Positions 42,773 through 52,086 of a stretch of DNA of 64,000 bases are shown here, piece after piece (the stretch's first letter is position 1; each line of letters starts with the position of its first letter). Source of the stretch: Winogradskyella flava (GTDB lineage: Bacteria > Bacteroidota > Bacteroidia > Flavobacteriales > Flavobacteriaceae); contig NZ_JACLCP010000004.1 of the NCBI RefSeq assembly GCF_014243395.1, positions 186,001 to 250,000 of the forward strand, read 5' to 3'. Both the position numbers and the translations under genes were made by a program. The notes beneath the pieces are model-generated. The model was given only the letters and a program-made list of their open reading frames with translations, did no database searches and was not told the origin of the DNA.

Positions 42773-45222
42773 CTTACTTTTTAGACGTCATATTACCTAT
42801 TCCGCTTCAGAAAGCCTTTACTTATCACATTACCGCAGCCGAAGCACAGTTCCTTAAATTAGGGATGCGTGTGGCAGTGCCATTTGGTAAAAGTAAAATC
42901 TATACGGCCTTAGCTTATAATATTCATAATACGGCACCAACGTCTTATGAGGCCAAGACGATTCATCAAATTTTGGATGACAGACCAGTAGTAAGTGAAA
43001 TTCAGCTTAAACATTGGGAATGGATTGCTAACTACTATATGTGCAGTTTGGGGGAAGTTATGCGTGCTGCTATGCCTAATGCTTTTATACTCGAGAGTGA
43101 AACCATTATTTCTAAAAATGAACAGATCGAAATTAAAGATTCAGAATTAAAAGATGACGAATTCTTAATTTATGAGGCCTTAAACTATCAGTCATCATTA
43201 AAAATTCAAGATGTCGTTTCTATTTTAGATAAAAAACGTGTACTACCTGTTATTAAGAATTTGGTTGAAAAAGGTGTGCTGCATCTGCAAGAAGAACTTT
43301 ACGAAAAGTATCAACCGAAGTTGGTACGTTACGTAAAACTTCATAATAATCATAAGTCGGAGGAAAAACTACAAGAACTTTTAGAAATACTAAGTAGAGC
43401 ACCAAAACAGCGTGAAGTTATTTTAGCCCTATTTGCCTTAGAAGCTTCAGATAATAAACCCATAAAAGTTTCAGAATTGGTAGAACGAAGTGGTACGTCG
43501 TCGGCTATTGTAAAAGCGCTTATAGATAAAGGGATTTTAGAGGAATATCATATTCAAACCGATCGCATTCAATTTGAAGGTGATGGTGATGCGGATTCTA
43601 AAACCTTGAATGAAGCACAGCGGCAGGCTTTTAAGGAAATTGAAACAACGTTTCAGTCAAAATCAGTAGCATTATTGCATGGAGTAACATCATCAGGAAA
43701 AACTGAAATCTATGTTCAGCTCATTCAAAAGCAACTGGAGCAAGGTAAGCAGATACTTTACTTATTACCGGAAATAGCTCTGACAACGCAATTAGTACAT
43801 CGTTTACAGGATTATTTTGGAGATAAAGTCGCCGTGTTTCATAGTCGCTATTCTGGTAATGAACGTGTTGAAGTTTGGAATAATATGCTCAATAATTCTG
43901 AAAAAGCTCAAGTTATTATAGGAGCACGCTCTTCGCTATTGTTACCGTTCAATAATTTAGGCTTAATCATTGTTGACGAAGAACATGAGCAATCCTACAA
44001 ACAATTTGATCCAGCGCCACGTTACCATGCCAGAGATGCCGCTATAGTATTAGCAAATATGCACATGGCTAAAACATTACTTGGATCGGCAACACCTAGT
44101 TTAGAAAGCTATTTTAATGCTAGTCAAGGTAAATATGGCTTAATTGAATTAAATACGCGCTATAATAATGTACTGATGCCCGATATTGAATTGGTGGATT
44201 TGGCCGATAAATACAAGCGCAAACGTATGAAAGGTCATTTTTCTGATCGATTAATAGAAGAGATGACCGACACTTTAGAACAAGGTTTTCAAATTATATT
44301 ATTTCAGAACCGTAGAGGATTTTCTCCTATTGTAGAATGTACAACCTGTGGTAACTCACCACAATGTCCAAATTGTGATGTTAGCTTAACCTATCATCAG
44401 TACAGAGATCAATTGCGATGTCATTACTGTGGTTATAATTCTGCAATGTTAAAACGTTGTCAAGGATGTGGCAGTCATACTTTAGATACTAAAGGATTTG
44501 GTACAGAACAGATAGAAGAAGAGGTTAAGGTATTATTTCCAGAAAAGAAAGTCGCTCGTATGGATTTGGATACCACGCGTGGTAAATTTGGTTTCGAAAA
44601 AATCATCAATAGTTTTGAGCAGCGTGAAGTCGATATTTTGGTAGGTACGCAAATGCTAACCAAGGGTCTAGATTTTAGACATGTAAAATTAGTCGGGATT
44701 ATGAATGCAGATAATTTATTGAACTTTCCTGATTTTAGAGCACATGAGCGCAGTTATCAATTGATGGCTCAGGTATCAGGTCGAGCAGGACGAACCGATA
44801 TAAGAGGAAAGGTTTTGATCCAGACCTATAATCCGCATCATAATATTTTGCAGCAAGTGTCTACAAATTCCTTTAAAGAGATGTATTCCGAGCAGATGAA
44901 TGATCGTTACAACTATAAATATCCACCAATTTACAGATTAATTAAAATCACATTCAAGCATAAGGATTACAATAGAGTTAATTTGGCAGCAGACTGGTAC
45001 GCCAAATCATTACGGCAGGTTTTTAAGGCGAATGTGTTAGGTCCAGAATTTCCGGCAATTTCGAGAATTCGTAATTTATATAACAAAAATATCTTAGTAA
45101 AAATTCCACAGAAGCAATCTTTAGCAAAAACAAAAGAAGCTATAAAAAAGATTGATAATAGCTTTAATGCAGTTAAAGACTTCAGGTCTGTGAGAGTGAT
45201 AATCAATGTAGATAATTACTAG
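42769..45222 (+). CDS. priA: Primosomal replication restart helicase PriA
   Basis: Restarts stalled replication forks. The 817-residue protein has an N-terminal 3'-end-binding domain, Walker A GVTSSGKTE (about 305), DEEH in place of DEAH (about 405) and helicase motifs. A zinc domain with four CxxC pairs begins CTTCG..CPNC (about 525-570). It starts with GTG and overlaps the DUF2147 stop by 4 bp, and the N-terminus LDVILPIPLQKAFTY matches the family. PriB/DnaT are not expected in Bacteroidota. Confidence 0.97.
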   Translation: MTYFLDVILPIPLQKAFTYHITAAEAQFLKLGMRVAVPFGKSKIYTALAYNIHNTAPTSYEAKTIHQILDDRPVVSEIQLKHWEWIANYYMCSLGEVMRAAMPNAFILESETIISKNEQIEIKDSELKDDEFLIYEALNYQSSLKIQDVVSILDKKRVLPVIKNLVEKGVLHLQEELYEKYQPKLVRYVKLHNNHKSEEKLQELLEILSRAPKQREVILALFALEASDNKPIKVSELVERSGTSSAIVKALIDKGILEEYHIQTDRIQFEGDGDADSKTLNEAQRQAFKEIETTFQSKSVALLHGVTSSGKTEIYVQLIQKQLEQGKQILYLLPEIALTTQLVHRLQDYFGDKVAVFHSRYSGNERVEVWNNMLNNSEKAQVIIGARSSLLLPFNNLGLIIVDEEHEQSYKQFDPAPRYHARDAAIVLANMHMAKTLLGSATPSLESYFNASQGKYGLIELNTRYNNVLMPDIELVDLADKYKRKRMKGHFSDRLIEEMTDTLEQGFQIILFQNRRGFSPIVECTTCGNSPQCPNCDVSLTYHQYRDQLRCHYCGYNSAMLKRCQGCGSHTLDTKGFGTEQIEEEVKVLFPEKKVARMDLDTTRGKFGFEKIINSFEQREVDILVGTQMLTKGLDFRHVKLVGIMNADNLLNFPDFRAHERSYQLMAQVSGRAGRTDIRGKVLIQTYNPHHNILQQVSTNSFKEMYSEQMNDRYNYKYPPIYRLIKITFKHKDYNRVNLAADWYAKSLRQVFKANVLGPEFPAISRIRNLYNKNILVKIPQKQSLAKTKEAIKKIDNSFNAVKDFRSVRVIINVDNY

Positions 45223-45243
45223 CAACGCATAAATTTAGTCAGA

Positions 45244-45294
45244 TGTCAGTTCGAGTGGTTTTCGAAGAAAATTGTATCGAGAACTTTTTTTGAG
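45244..45294 (+). repeat. Dispersed flavobacterial repeat (CAGTTCGAG...TTGTATCG type)
   Basis: Begins TCAGTTCGAGTGG and ends TTGTATCGAGAACTTTT. It shares both ends with 40406-40466 in the opposite orientation and lies in the gap after priA. Confidence 0.6.
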
Positions 45295-45372
45295 TTTTAG
45301 TCTGACTTCTCTGAACAAAATTTTATTCTTTAATTACGAAAAAAATCACTCAAAGTGACTAATACTTAGAAC

Positions 45373-45403
45373 AAAAAAAATCCCGAGCATTTCTGCTCAG
45401 GAT
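45373..45403 (-). terminator. Terminator of the LytTR regulator gene
   Basis: Stem ATCCcGAGCA/TGCTCaGGAT with a TTTC loop (45380-45403, one internal mismatch) and an eight-T tract on the minus strand, 45 bp beyond the stop codon. Confidence 0.8.
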
Positions 45404-45447
45404 TCTAATGATCTATAATGTAATGCTTTAAATGAAAAACTAATATT

Positions 45448-46143
45448 TTACATATTATTCAAAGCATCAACCAATTGTGTCTTTTTATTTCGACTCAATG
45501 GAATTTCGTAAGCGCCAACTTCAACATTTTTACTATTAAAGCGATCAATTTTATCTAAATTCACAATATAAGATTTATGAATTCTCAAAAATTTTCCTTC
45601 TGGCAATTCCTTTTCAAAAGCTTTCATAGTAGATAATACTACTAGGCTGTTTTCTTCTGTTACGACTTTCACATAATCGCCTAAAGCTTCAATCCACTTA
45701 ATATCCTTAATATATACTTTACGTTTTTTAAGGTTACTCTTCACAAAAATGTGTTCACCATCCGTTTCGTTGAAATCTAGTTTCAATTTATGCTGCTCAA
45801 TAGCTTTTTCTACGGCAGTATTAAAACGTTCTTTTGTGATTGGTTTTTGAAGATAGTCGGTAGCATCGTAATTAAATGCTTTAAAAGCATATTCGGTTTT
45901 ACCGGTAACAAAAATAATTTGGGGTTTGTTGTTGAGTACATCTAAGAGTTCAAAACCGTTTAATACAGGCATCTCTATATCTAAGAAGATAAGATCTACT
46001 TTATGTGTATTAAGACCGTTTTTTGTTTCTAACGCACTGCTATACTCCGCAATAAGGTTAAGTGAAGAATGATTCTCAATTAACTTTACAATGGAGAGGC
46101 GCTGAATCGCAGAATCATCAACAACTACACAGTTTAAAGTCAT
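45448..46143 (-). CDS. LytTR-family response regulator, orphan
   Basis: The 231-residue protein has a receiver domain (about 1-120) with acidic D9-D10 and phosphoacceptor D55 in IFLDIEMP, and a Lys in the TDYLQKP loop. A LytTR DNA-binding domain (about 130-228) contains IEALGDYVKV and IPLSRN. No histidine kinase gene is adjacent, so its sensor must lie elsewhere. It is divergent from rpsF, with 200 bp between them. Confidence 0.93.
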   Translation of the reverse strand: MTLNCVVVDDSAIQRLSIVKLIENHSSLNLIAEYSSALETKNGLNTHKVDLIFLDIEMPVLNGFELLDVLNNKPQIIFVTGKTEYAFKAFNYDATDYLQKPITKERFNTAVEKAIEQHKLKLDFNETDGEHIFVKSNLKKRKVYIKDIKWIEALGDYVKVVTEENSLVVLSTMKAFEKELPEGKFLRIHKSYIVNLDKIDRFNSKNVEVGAYEIPLSRNKKTQLVDALNNM

Positions 46144-46280
46144 AACATTAATATTTTATTAGGTTAAGATATCGACAATAGTACAATAATTTCGGTTAAA
46201 AAACAAATTTTACCGACAAAGTGTAATAGCAAACCTGATTTTTAAAGACTAATTTCTTTGCAATTTTAGGCTATAAAACG

Positions 46281-46311
46281 TTGCCAGAATTAGAAATAAT
46301 GCTTATTTTTG
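46281..46311 (+). promoter_or_regulatory. Promoter of the rpsF-rpsR-rplI operon
   Basis: TTG at 46281-46283, a 20-bp spacer and TATTTTTG at 46304-46311, one of the best Bacteroidota-type promoters in the window, 33 bp before rpsF. Confidence 0.75.
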
Positions 46312-46343
46312 CAGCCGTTTTAACAATAAACAAATAAATTTTT

Positions 46344-46682
46344 ATGAATCGTTACGAAACTGTTTTCATCTTAAATCCCGTTTTATCTGAAGATCAGATA
46401 AAGGAGACAGTAAAGAAATATGAGGATTACCTCGTTTCTAAAGGAGCAAAGATGATCGCCAAAGAAGATTGGGGCTTAAAGAAGTTAGCTTATCCGATCC
46501 AAAACAAAAAAAGTGGTTTTTATCACTTATTTGATTACAATGTTGCTGGAGAAGCCATTGAACAATTAGAAGTAGAGTTTAGACGTGATGAACGTTTTAT
46601 GCGTTACTTAACTGTAAAATTAGACAAGCACGCTGCTGCCTGGGCTGATAAGAGAAGAGATAGAAACAAACAAAAAGCGTAA
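46344..46682 (+). CDS. rpsF: 30S ribosomal protein bS6
   Basis: Binds 16S rRNA together with bS18 in the platform of the 30S subunit. The 112-residue protein begins [18 protein letters not shown] and contains the family's LA.YPIQ..K..FY.LF strand and [13 protein letters not shown]. Length and sequence are ordinary. rpsR follows at 2 bp and rplI 12 bp after that, the standard three-gene ribosomal operon of Bacteroidota, led by the promoter at 46281. Confidence 0.98.
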   Translation: MNRYETVFILNPVLSEDQIKETVKKYEDYLVSKGAKMIAKEDWGLKKLAYPIQNKKSGFYHLFDYNVAGEAIEQLEVEFRRDERFMRYLTVKLDKHAAAWADKRRDRNKQKA

Positions 46683-46684
46683 TT

Positions 46685-46981
46685 ATGTCATCTATAGAAC
46701 AACAAGCAAAAGGAAAAAAGGACGGAGAAATTAGATATCTAACGCCTTTAAACATAGAGACTACTAAGCAAAAGAAATATTGTCGCTTTAAAAAGTCTGG
46801 TATAAAGTATGTGGATTATAAAGATTCAGATTTCTTAATGAGTTTCGTAAACGAACAAGGTAAATTATTGCCAAGACGTTTAACAGGAACATCTTTAAAG
46901 TACCAAAGAAAAGTATCTGTAGCGGTAAAAAGAGCTAGACACTTAGCTTTAATGCCATATGTCGCAGATTTATTAAAATAA
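46685..46981 (+). CDS. rpsR: 30S ribosomal protein bS18
   Basis: Platform protein that forms a heterodimer with bS6. The 98-residue protein has an N-terminal Gly/Lys-rich extension. The core follows, with [27 protein letters not shown] and [19 protein letters not shown]. The single Cys in KYCRF is all that remains of the zinc site found in some bacteria. It is the middle gene of the rpsF-rpsR-rplI operon. Confidence 0.98.
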   Translation: MSSIEQQAKGKKDGEIRYLTPLNIETTKQKKYCRFKKSGIKYVDYKDSDFLMSFVNEQGKLLPRRLTGTSLKYQRKVSVAVKRARHLALMPYVADLLK

Positions 46982-46993
46982 AATATCATAACA

Positions 46994-47443
46994 ATGGAAC
47001 TTATATTAAAACAAGACGTTGAAAATTTAGGATTTAAAGACGATATTGTAACAGTTAAGAACGGTTATGGTAGAAATTTTTTAATTCCTCAAGGACAGGC
47101 TGTAATGGCTACGGCTTCTGCAAAAAAAGTATTGGCAGAAACATTAAAGCAAAGAGCTTATAAGGAAAAATCAATAATTGCTGAAGCACAGAAAACTGCT
47201 GATGCCCTTGCCGAATTAGAAGTTAAGATAGCTTCTAAGGTGGGTACAGGCGATAAGCTTTTTGGATCTGTAAATAATATAGATCTAGCTGCAGCTTTAC
47301 AAAAATCAGGTCATGAAGTTGATAAGAAATATATCAATGTAATTGGTGGTAATGTAAAGCGTTTAGGTATGTATAATGCGGTTATCAGATTACATAGAGA
47401 GGTTACTGTGGACTTACCATTTGAGGTAGTTGCGGAGAAATAA
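46994..47443 (+). CDS. rplI: 50S ribosomal protein bL9
   Basis: A stalk-like protein of the 50S subunit that helps maintain reading frame. The 149-residue protein has the N-terminal rRNA-binding domain (about 1-45) with ELILKQDVENLGFKDDIV and NGYGRNFLIPQGQA. A long connecting helix and the C-terminal domain follow. This is the typical size and ends the operon; the terminator at 47467 follows 23 bp later. Confidence 0.98.
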   Translation: MELILKQDVENLGFKDDIVTVKNGYGRNFLIPQGQAVMATASAKKVLAETLKQRAYKEKSIIAEAQKTADALAELEVKIASKVGTGDKLFGSVNNIDLAAALQKSGHEVDKKYINVIGGNVKRLGMYNAVIRLHREVTVDLPFEVVAEK

Positions 47444-47466
47444 CCTTTATCTTTAAAATAGTATAA

Positions 47467-47495
47467 AACCGTTTAGTTCTCTAAGCGGTTTTTTT
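47467..47495 (+). terminator. Terminator of the ribosomal protein operon
   Basis: AACCGTTTAG and CTAAGCGGTT, ten pairs with one G-U, TTCT loop, then five T. Confidence 0.88.
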
Positions 47496-47507
47496 ATTGA
47501 AATTTAT

Positions 47508-48383
47508 ATGATGAATAAATTTATATATGTTATCCTTCTTGTTGGTTTTTTAGGGTGTAAAAACTCTAAAACTGCCGAAGATATTACCGAAACAACAACA
47601 TCCAAGCTTATTGAAGTTTTTAAGGCTTCAAACTCGGGTTATCCAAATATTAGCGTGCATCGAGGCGGTAAAGGACTTAAAAAATATCCCGAAAATTGTC
47701 TAGAAACCCTTCAATATATTAATGATAGTATCTCAGCTATTTACGAGATCGACGTAGCACAGACTAAAGATGGGCAGTTAATCTTAATGCACGATAATTC
47801 CATAGACAGAACAACTAACGGAAGTGGTTCGGTAAAAAACAAGACCTATAACGAACTTAAGAACTATCATCTTATTGATGATTACGGTAATCCAACTAAT
47901 TTTAAGATTCCTCTCTTTTCAGAAGTTTTGGCATGGTGTAAGGCGAAAGATGTTGTTCTAACGGTCGATATAAAGCGAAGTGTCAATCAAAAAGAGGTTA
48001 TAGAAGCCATAAGAAAGGCAAATGCAGAAGACATAAGTATTATTATTACTTACGATGTCGCACAAGCACAATCAGCGTATAATGAAGCTCCAGAGTTGTT
48101 ACTGTCAGTCTCAGCTAGAAATCACAAGGAGTTCGATCGATTACTACAAACCGATATTCCAGTAGAAAATATGTTGGCCTTTACAGGAACGCGATTATCT
48201 AATGCATCACTGTATGAGCGATTACATAAAAACGATATTGTCTGCATTTTGGGAACACTTGGCAACTTGGATAGACAGGCCGAAGCTAGGGGAGACGAGC
48301 TTTATGCACAATGGAAGAATAAAGGCATTGATGTCATAGCAACAGATAGGCCTTTTAAGGCTTATAAAGCAATAAATAATTAA
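47508..48383 (+). CDS. Glycerophosphodiester phosphodiesterase family lipoprotein
   Basis: The 291-residue protein has a lipoprotein signal peptide ending at C17 (GFLGC). The GDPD TIM barrel follows, with HRGG....PENCLET, EIDVAQTKDGQLILMHD, DRTTNGSG and VTVDIK. The metal-binding E, D and catalytic H residues of the HRG and HD motifs are present. It probably releases glycerol-3-phosphate from glycerophosphodiesters in the periplasm. A start at 47511 (second Met) is equally possible. Confidence 0.91.
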   Translation: MMNKFIYVILLVGFLGCKNSKTAEDITETTTSKLIEVFKASNSGYPNISVHRGGKGLKKYPENCLETLQYINDSISAIYEIDVAQTKDGQLILMHDNSIDRTTNGSGSVKNKTYNELKNYHLIDDYGNPTNFKIPLFSEVLAWCKAKDVVLTVDIKRSVNQKEVIEAIRKANAEDISIIITYDVAQAQSAYNEAPELLLSVSARNHKEFDRLLQTDIPVENMLAFTGTRLSNASLYERLHKNDIVCILGTLGNLDRQAEARGDELYAQWKNKGIDVIATDRPFKAYKAINN

Positions 48384-48397
48384 TTAAAATGAGAGGT

Positions 48398-48414
48398 CTC
48401 GCTCCTAGTGCGAG
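48398..48414. repeat. Short inverted repeat before the DUF6495-like gene
   Basis: CTCGC and GCGAG flank a 7-nt spacer. There is no T-tract, so it is not an obvious terminator, and its role is unclear. Confidence 0.4.
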
Positions 48415-48434
48415 GTGGAAAATCGAAGTTTTTC

Positions 48435-48908
48435 ATGAAATACGCAAGACTAACAAAAGAACAATTTGAAGAGCTGCACCAAGAATTCATTAATTTTTTG
48501 GCAACTCAATCCATTACAGCTGACGAATGGGAGGGCATTAAAAAAAACAAACCTGAAGCTGCAGAGCAAGAACTAGATGTCTTTAGTGACTTGGTTTGGT
48601 ATGGTGTGTTAAGCAAAGTCGAATATTTAGAGCATATTTCTCCAAATCACATCCATCTTTTTAAATGTAAAGAAAAAGATATGCATCTTATAGCGCTAAA
48701 ACTAAAAGTAGATCACATTGATTTAACTACAAAAGCAGGTTTTCAGTGGCTTCGTGATAATCTATTATCTGATAGTATTGAATTTTTTAATGCGAAAAAA
48801 GATTATACAGATGATAAGTATTTAGATATTTTTAAGTTGATTCAGCAAGGTGCTAATATCACTAAAGGTGAATTATTTCAATATTTTGAGAAACTAATTC
48901 GTCAGTAA
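48435..48908 (+). CDS. DUF6495-like protein
   Basis: From the ATG at 48435 the 157-residue protein begins MKYARLTKEQFEELHQEF, which I recognise tentatively as the Bacteroidota DUF6495 family. It is soluble and helix-rich, with a His/Cys-containing HISPNHIHLFKC stretch in the middle. The upstream GTG at 48408 lies within a short inverted repeat and is less likely. No function is known. It converges with the 58-aa gene, with 2 bp between the stop codons. Confidence 0.68.
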   Translation: MKYARLTKEQFEELHQEFINFLATQSITADEWEGIKKNKPEAAEQELDVFSDLVWYGVLSKVEYLEHISPNHIHLFKCKEKDMHLIALKLKVDHIDLTTKAGFQWLRDNLLSDSIEFFNAKKDYTDDKYLDIFKLIQQGANITKGELFQYFEKLIRQ

Positions 48909-48910
48909 AA

Positions 48911-49087
48911 TCAACGGTATTTATTAAAATCTTGAAACTCCTGATGTCTTTCTTTGATACGTTCTACAGGGTCACTATTTTCCCGGAATTTTCTACGAAA
49001 AGGGTCAGGCTGCTCGTATTCTTTATCCACGTCATCCAAAAAAATATTTCTAATGTAATTTTTAATATAGATAAAAACCGTTTTCAT
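48911..49087 (-). CDS. Small 58-aa protein coupled to the ABC permease
   Basis: The ATG follows the permease TAA directly (TAAATG) and the frame stays open for 58 codons to a TGA. The protein has an aliphatic/aromatic N-terminus (MKTVFIYIKNYIRNIF) that could be a short membrane-associated helix. A charged C-terminus follows with DPFRRKFRE and ERIKERHQEF. I do not know a family. The tight coupling, good codon content and filling of an otherwise empty 179-bp gap support a real gene. Confidence 0.62.
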   Translation of the reverse strand: MKTVFIYIKNYIRNIFLDDVDKEYEQPDPFRRKFRENSDPVERIKERHQEFQDFNKYR

Positions 49088-50329
49088 TTACTCATATCTC
49101 AAAGATTCTATCGGATCTAATCTTGCAGCTTTTGTTGCGGGATAAAGCCCTGAAATTACAGCGACTATAAAGGCAATACTCGTAGCCCAAATCATAGCTA
49201 CCCATGGTGTTGAGAATTCTAATTTAAAACCTTTGGAAACGCCCCAGCCAATTAAAATACCAAGCAATATTCCAAGAATCCCGCCAAGCTGACCAATAAT
49301 AACGGTTTCCATAAAGAACTGAAAAGCAATGGTTCTACGTTTAGCGCCTAAAGCTTTTCTTACGCCTATTTCACGGGTACGTTCACTTACCGAAACGAGC
49401 ATTATATTCATTAAGGCGATGGTGGATCCAAAGATGGTAATGATGCTAATAATCCAAGCAGCTATGTAAAGTGTACTTGTGTTTTCTGCAACTCGATTTA
49501 TTAAATCTTCGCTACGTTCAATACCAAAATCATTATCCTCAATAGGGTTAAGACCTCTAACATTTCTAAACGTTAAAATAGCATCCTCTTGAGCACCTTC
49601 TAACATATCATTTTTTTCAACTTTAACGCTTAGCGTGTAATCAATGTTAGGGTTTGTAAAAATAGAACGCGCTTTTTGTATAGGCATAATAACCCTTAAA
49701 TCTTGATTATTACCAAACGTCGAACCTTTTTCCTTTAAAACGCCGACAACTTTAAACTTAGAGCCTCTGATACTTATGGTTTTATCAATAGGATTTTCCT
49801 CAGGAAAAAGCGCTTTCTGTAAATCGCTACCAATAACGCAAACTGCGTTGCTGTTTTCTACATCAAAAAAGTTGAGTGAACGTCCATTTTCAATTTCTAG
49901 ACCAGAATTCTCAATAAAGTACTCATTGGAACCAAGTACAGAAACTTCAGGATCGGTTTTTGCGTTTTCGTATTTTACTTCTGCAGCCCGAGTTCCTGTA
50001 AAGGATACCGCTACTTTAGTAAAGGGGTAATCATAATTGTCTATGAATTCTTTAACGTTTCTATAATTTATTACTGGGTTTATTTTTTGTCGTTCTCTGC
50101 TGCTTTGGCGTCGGTTGGTAAACTCATAACGTTGAAAGTTAAATGTATTGGCGCCCATAGATGAGAAATTACTCGATATGGTATTTTCTAAAGCCGAAAC
50201 ACCACTCAGAATACCTACAAGAGCCATAATGCCAATAGCAATAATCAAAACCGTTAAAATTGTTCGAAGTAACTGACTTTTAATTGAGCCAAACGCAATT
50301 TTAATATTCTCTTTAGCGAGTGAAAACAT
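49088..50329 (-). CDS. MacB/FtsX-like ABC transporter permease
   Basis: The 413-residue protein has one N-terminal membrane helix, a large periplasmic MacB core domain (about 45-275) and three C-terminal helices. The FtsX motif TREIGVRKALGAKRRTI is between helices 2 and 3, and the end is GLYPATKAARLDPIESLRYE. This is the MacB permease topology used for mechanotransmission-type transport. The ATPase partner is not in the window. A 58-aa gene follows with no gap. Confidence 0.92.
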   Translation of the reverse strand: MFSLAKENIKIAFGSIKSQLLRTILTVLIIAIGIMALVGILSGVSALENTISSNFSSMGANTFNFQRYEFTNRRQSSRERQKINPVINYRNVKEFIDNYDYPFTKVAVSFTGTRAAEVKYENAKTDPEVSVLGSNEYFIENSGLEIENGRSLNFFDVENSNAVCVIGSDLQKALFPEENPIDKTISIRGSKFKVVGVLKEKGSTFGNNQDLRVIMPIQKARSIFTNPNIDYTLSVKVEKNDMLEGAQEDAILTFRNVRGLNPIEDNDFGIERSEDLINRVAENTSTLYIAAWIISIITIFGSTIALMNIMLVSVSERTREIGVRKALGAKRRTIAFQFFMETVIIGQLGGILGILLGILIGWGVSKGFKLEFSTPWVAMIWATSIAFIVAVISGLYPATKAARLDPIESLRYE

Positions 50330-50481
50330 AGTTTTTCAAAAGGTTAGTTAAGCTGTTTAAAAGTATAAGACTACTTAAACACTATAAAGTTACTATAAAA
50401 TCAAAATATCTTGGGTTTGCCTCTAAAAATTATAATATTTTTGTGACAAATGAAATTACTTTACATCAATTTCATTTATCA

Positions 50482-50610
50482 CACTGAGCCTGTCGAAGTG
50501 TTTGATTGTCTAAACAAGCACTAAGTCTTTTTAGATGAGATTTCTCGACTACGCTCGAAATGACAGCGTATTAAATTATAAGTTTCACTAAAAGAGATTC
50601 CCGTTTTCAC
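50482..50610. repeat. Cluster of three dispersed intergenic repeats before hisS
   Basis: CACTGAGCCTGTCGAAGTG (50482-50500) resembles the element at 12163. A second element (50538-50566) contains TTTCTCGACTACGCTCGAAA. A third near 50592-50615 has AGATTCCCG..CACGAGAA, a degraded form. Similar short elements are common in flavobacterial spacers in my experience. Confidence 0.6.
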
Positions 50611-50621
50611 GAGAAGTAAGC

Positions 50622-52004
50622 ATGGCACAAAAACCAAGTATTCCTAAAGGTACCAGAGATTTTAATGCAGAAGAGGTTGCGAAACGTTCCTATATCATGG
50701 AAACAATTAAGAGACAGTTTCAATTGTACGGCTTTCAACCTATTGAAACACCAAGTTTTGAAAATTCAGAGACCTTAATGGGTAAGTATGGTGATGAAGG
50801 CGATCGTTTGATTTTTAAGATTTTGAATTCTGGTGAATATTTGAGAAAGGTTTCGGATGAGGATTTAATTGCAAAAAATGAAGCTAATATTGCATTAAAA
50901 ATTTCTGAAAAAGCACTTCGTTACGATCTTACCGTACCCTTTGCACGTTATGTGGTACAACACCAAAACGAAATAGAGTTTCCATTTAAGCGTTATCAAA
51001 TACAGCCTGTTTGGCGCGCAGACCGTCCACAAAAAGGCCGTTTTAGGGAGTTTTACCAATGTGATGCGGATGTGGTAGGTTCAAAATCCTTGTTTCAAGA
51101 GGTGGAGTTTATACAATTGTATGATGCCGTATTTACGTCTTTAAAATTAGAAGGCGTCACCATAAAAATCAATAACCGTAAAATTCTTTCGGGTATTGCG
51201 GAAGTGATTGATGCGCATGATAAACTCATTGATTTCACCGTGGCTTTAGATAAGCTGGACAAAATAGGCGAGGAGAAAGTCAAAGATGAAATGCGTAGTA
51301 AAGGTATTTCTGAGGATGGCATTTCTAAACTTCAGCCTTTATTTTCGTTACAAGGTGATTTTGGTGATCAGGTAGGAAGTTTAAAGTCTATTCTAAATGC
51401 TTCTGAGGTTGGCTTAAAAGGTATTGAAGAATTGGAGTTCATTAATACGGCTATTTCAAACTTAGGATTGAAAACGGCCAAATTGCAACTCGATGTCACT
51501 TTGGCTAGAGGACTTAACTATTATACAGGTGCTATTTTTGAAGTGTCTGCTCCAGAGGATGTAAAAATGGGTTCTATTGGAGGAGGAGGTCGCTATGATG
51601 ATCTTACCAGTATTTTCGGTAAACCAGACACCAGTGGTGTAGGCATAAGCTTTGGGTTAGACCGCATTTATTTAGTTTTAGAAGAATTAGGACTATTTCC
51701 GGAAACAATTACAGAAGCGACTAAAGTATTGTTTTTAAGCTTTGGTAGTGAAGAAGCTATGGCTTCCTTAGAAGCTGTATCTAAGTTAAGAGAATCTGGA
51801 GTAAAAGCCGAAATATATCCTGATGCGATTACTTCTGGTAAACAAATGAAAAAGCAAATGACCTATGCCAACAGACGTCATATTCCTTTTGTGGTATTAG
51901 TTGGCGAGGAAGAATTAAAGTCTGGAATGTTTGCACTTAAAAATATGGAGACTGGCGCTCAGGAAAAGTTAGGTCTTCAAGAACTTCTCAGTACATTACA
52001 GTAA
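50622..52004 (+). CDS. hisS: Histidine-tRNA ligase
   Basis: Charges tRNA-His. The 460-residue class II synthetase has motif 2 ([14 protein letters not shown]), the adenylate-binding [11 protein letters not shown], the His-specific [15 protein letters not shown], motif 3 (GGGGRYDDL...SFGLDR) and a C-terminal anticodon-binding domain (about 365-460). Length is slightly above the E. coli enzyme, with an insertion between motifs as in other Bacteroidota. It ends in a strong terminator at 52025. Confidence 0.98.
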   Translation: MAQKPSIPKGTRDFNAEEVAKRSYIMETIKRQFQLYGFQPIETPSFENSETLMGKYGDEGDRLIFKILNSGEYLRKVSDEDLIAKNEANIALKISEKALRYDLTVPFARYVVQHQNEIEFPFKRYQIQPVWRADRPQKGRFREFYQCDADVVGSKSLFQEVEFIQLYDAVFTSLKLEGVTIKINNRKILSGIAEVIDAHDKLIDFTVALDKLDKIGEEKVKDEMRSKGISEDGISKLQPLFSLQGDFGDQVGSLKSILNASEVGLKGIEELEFINTAISNLGLKTAKLQLDVTLARGLNYYTGAIFEVSAPEDVKMGSIGGGGRYDDLTSIFGKPDTSGVGISFGLDRIYLVLEELGLFPETITEATKVLFLSFGSEEAMASLEAVSKLRESGVKAEIYPDAITSGKQMKKQMTYANRRHIPFVVLVGEEELKSGMFALKNMETGAQEKLGLQELLSTLQ

Positions 52005-52024
52005 ACACTCAATTTTATATAAAT

Positions 52025-52053
52025 AAAAAGCCCTGAATAATTCAGGGCTTTTT
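52025..52053. terminator. Bidirectional terminator after hisS
   Basis: Perfect stem AAAAAGCCCTGAA/TTCAGGGCTTTTT with a TAA loop. It also lies downstream of the T9SS-tail remnant on the minus strand. Confidence 0.9.
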
Positions 52054-52086
52054 GTAGGTTAAGAATTTAGATAGATTTGGGGCAAA

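Noticed and set aside
46144..46343. A histidine kinase or other partner gene beside the LytTR regulator
   Set aside because: The 200-bp gap holds only the rpsF promoter and AT-rich sequence, with no open frame of useful length.
48398..48414. Inverted repeat as a transcription terminator after the GDPD gene
   Set aside because: The 5-bp stem is short and there is no T-tract, so I list it only as a repeat.
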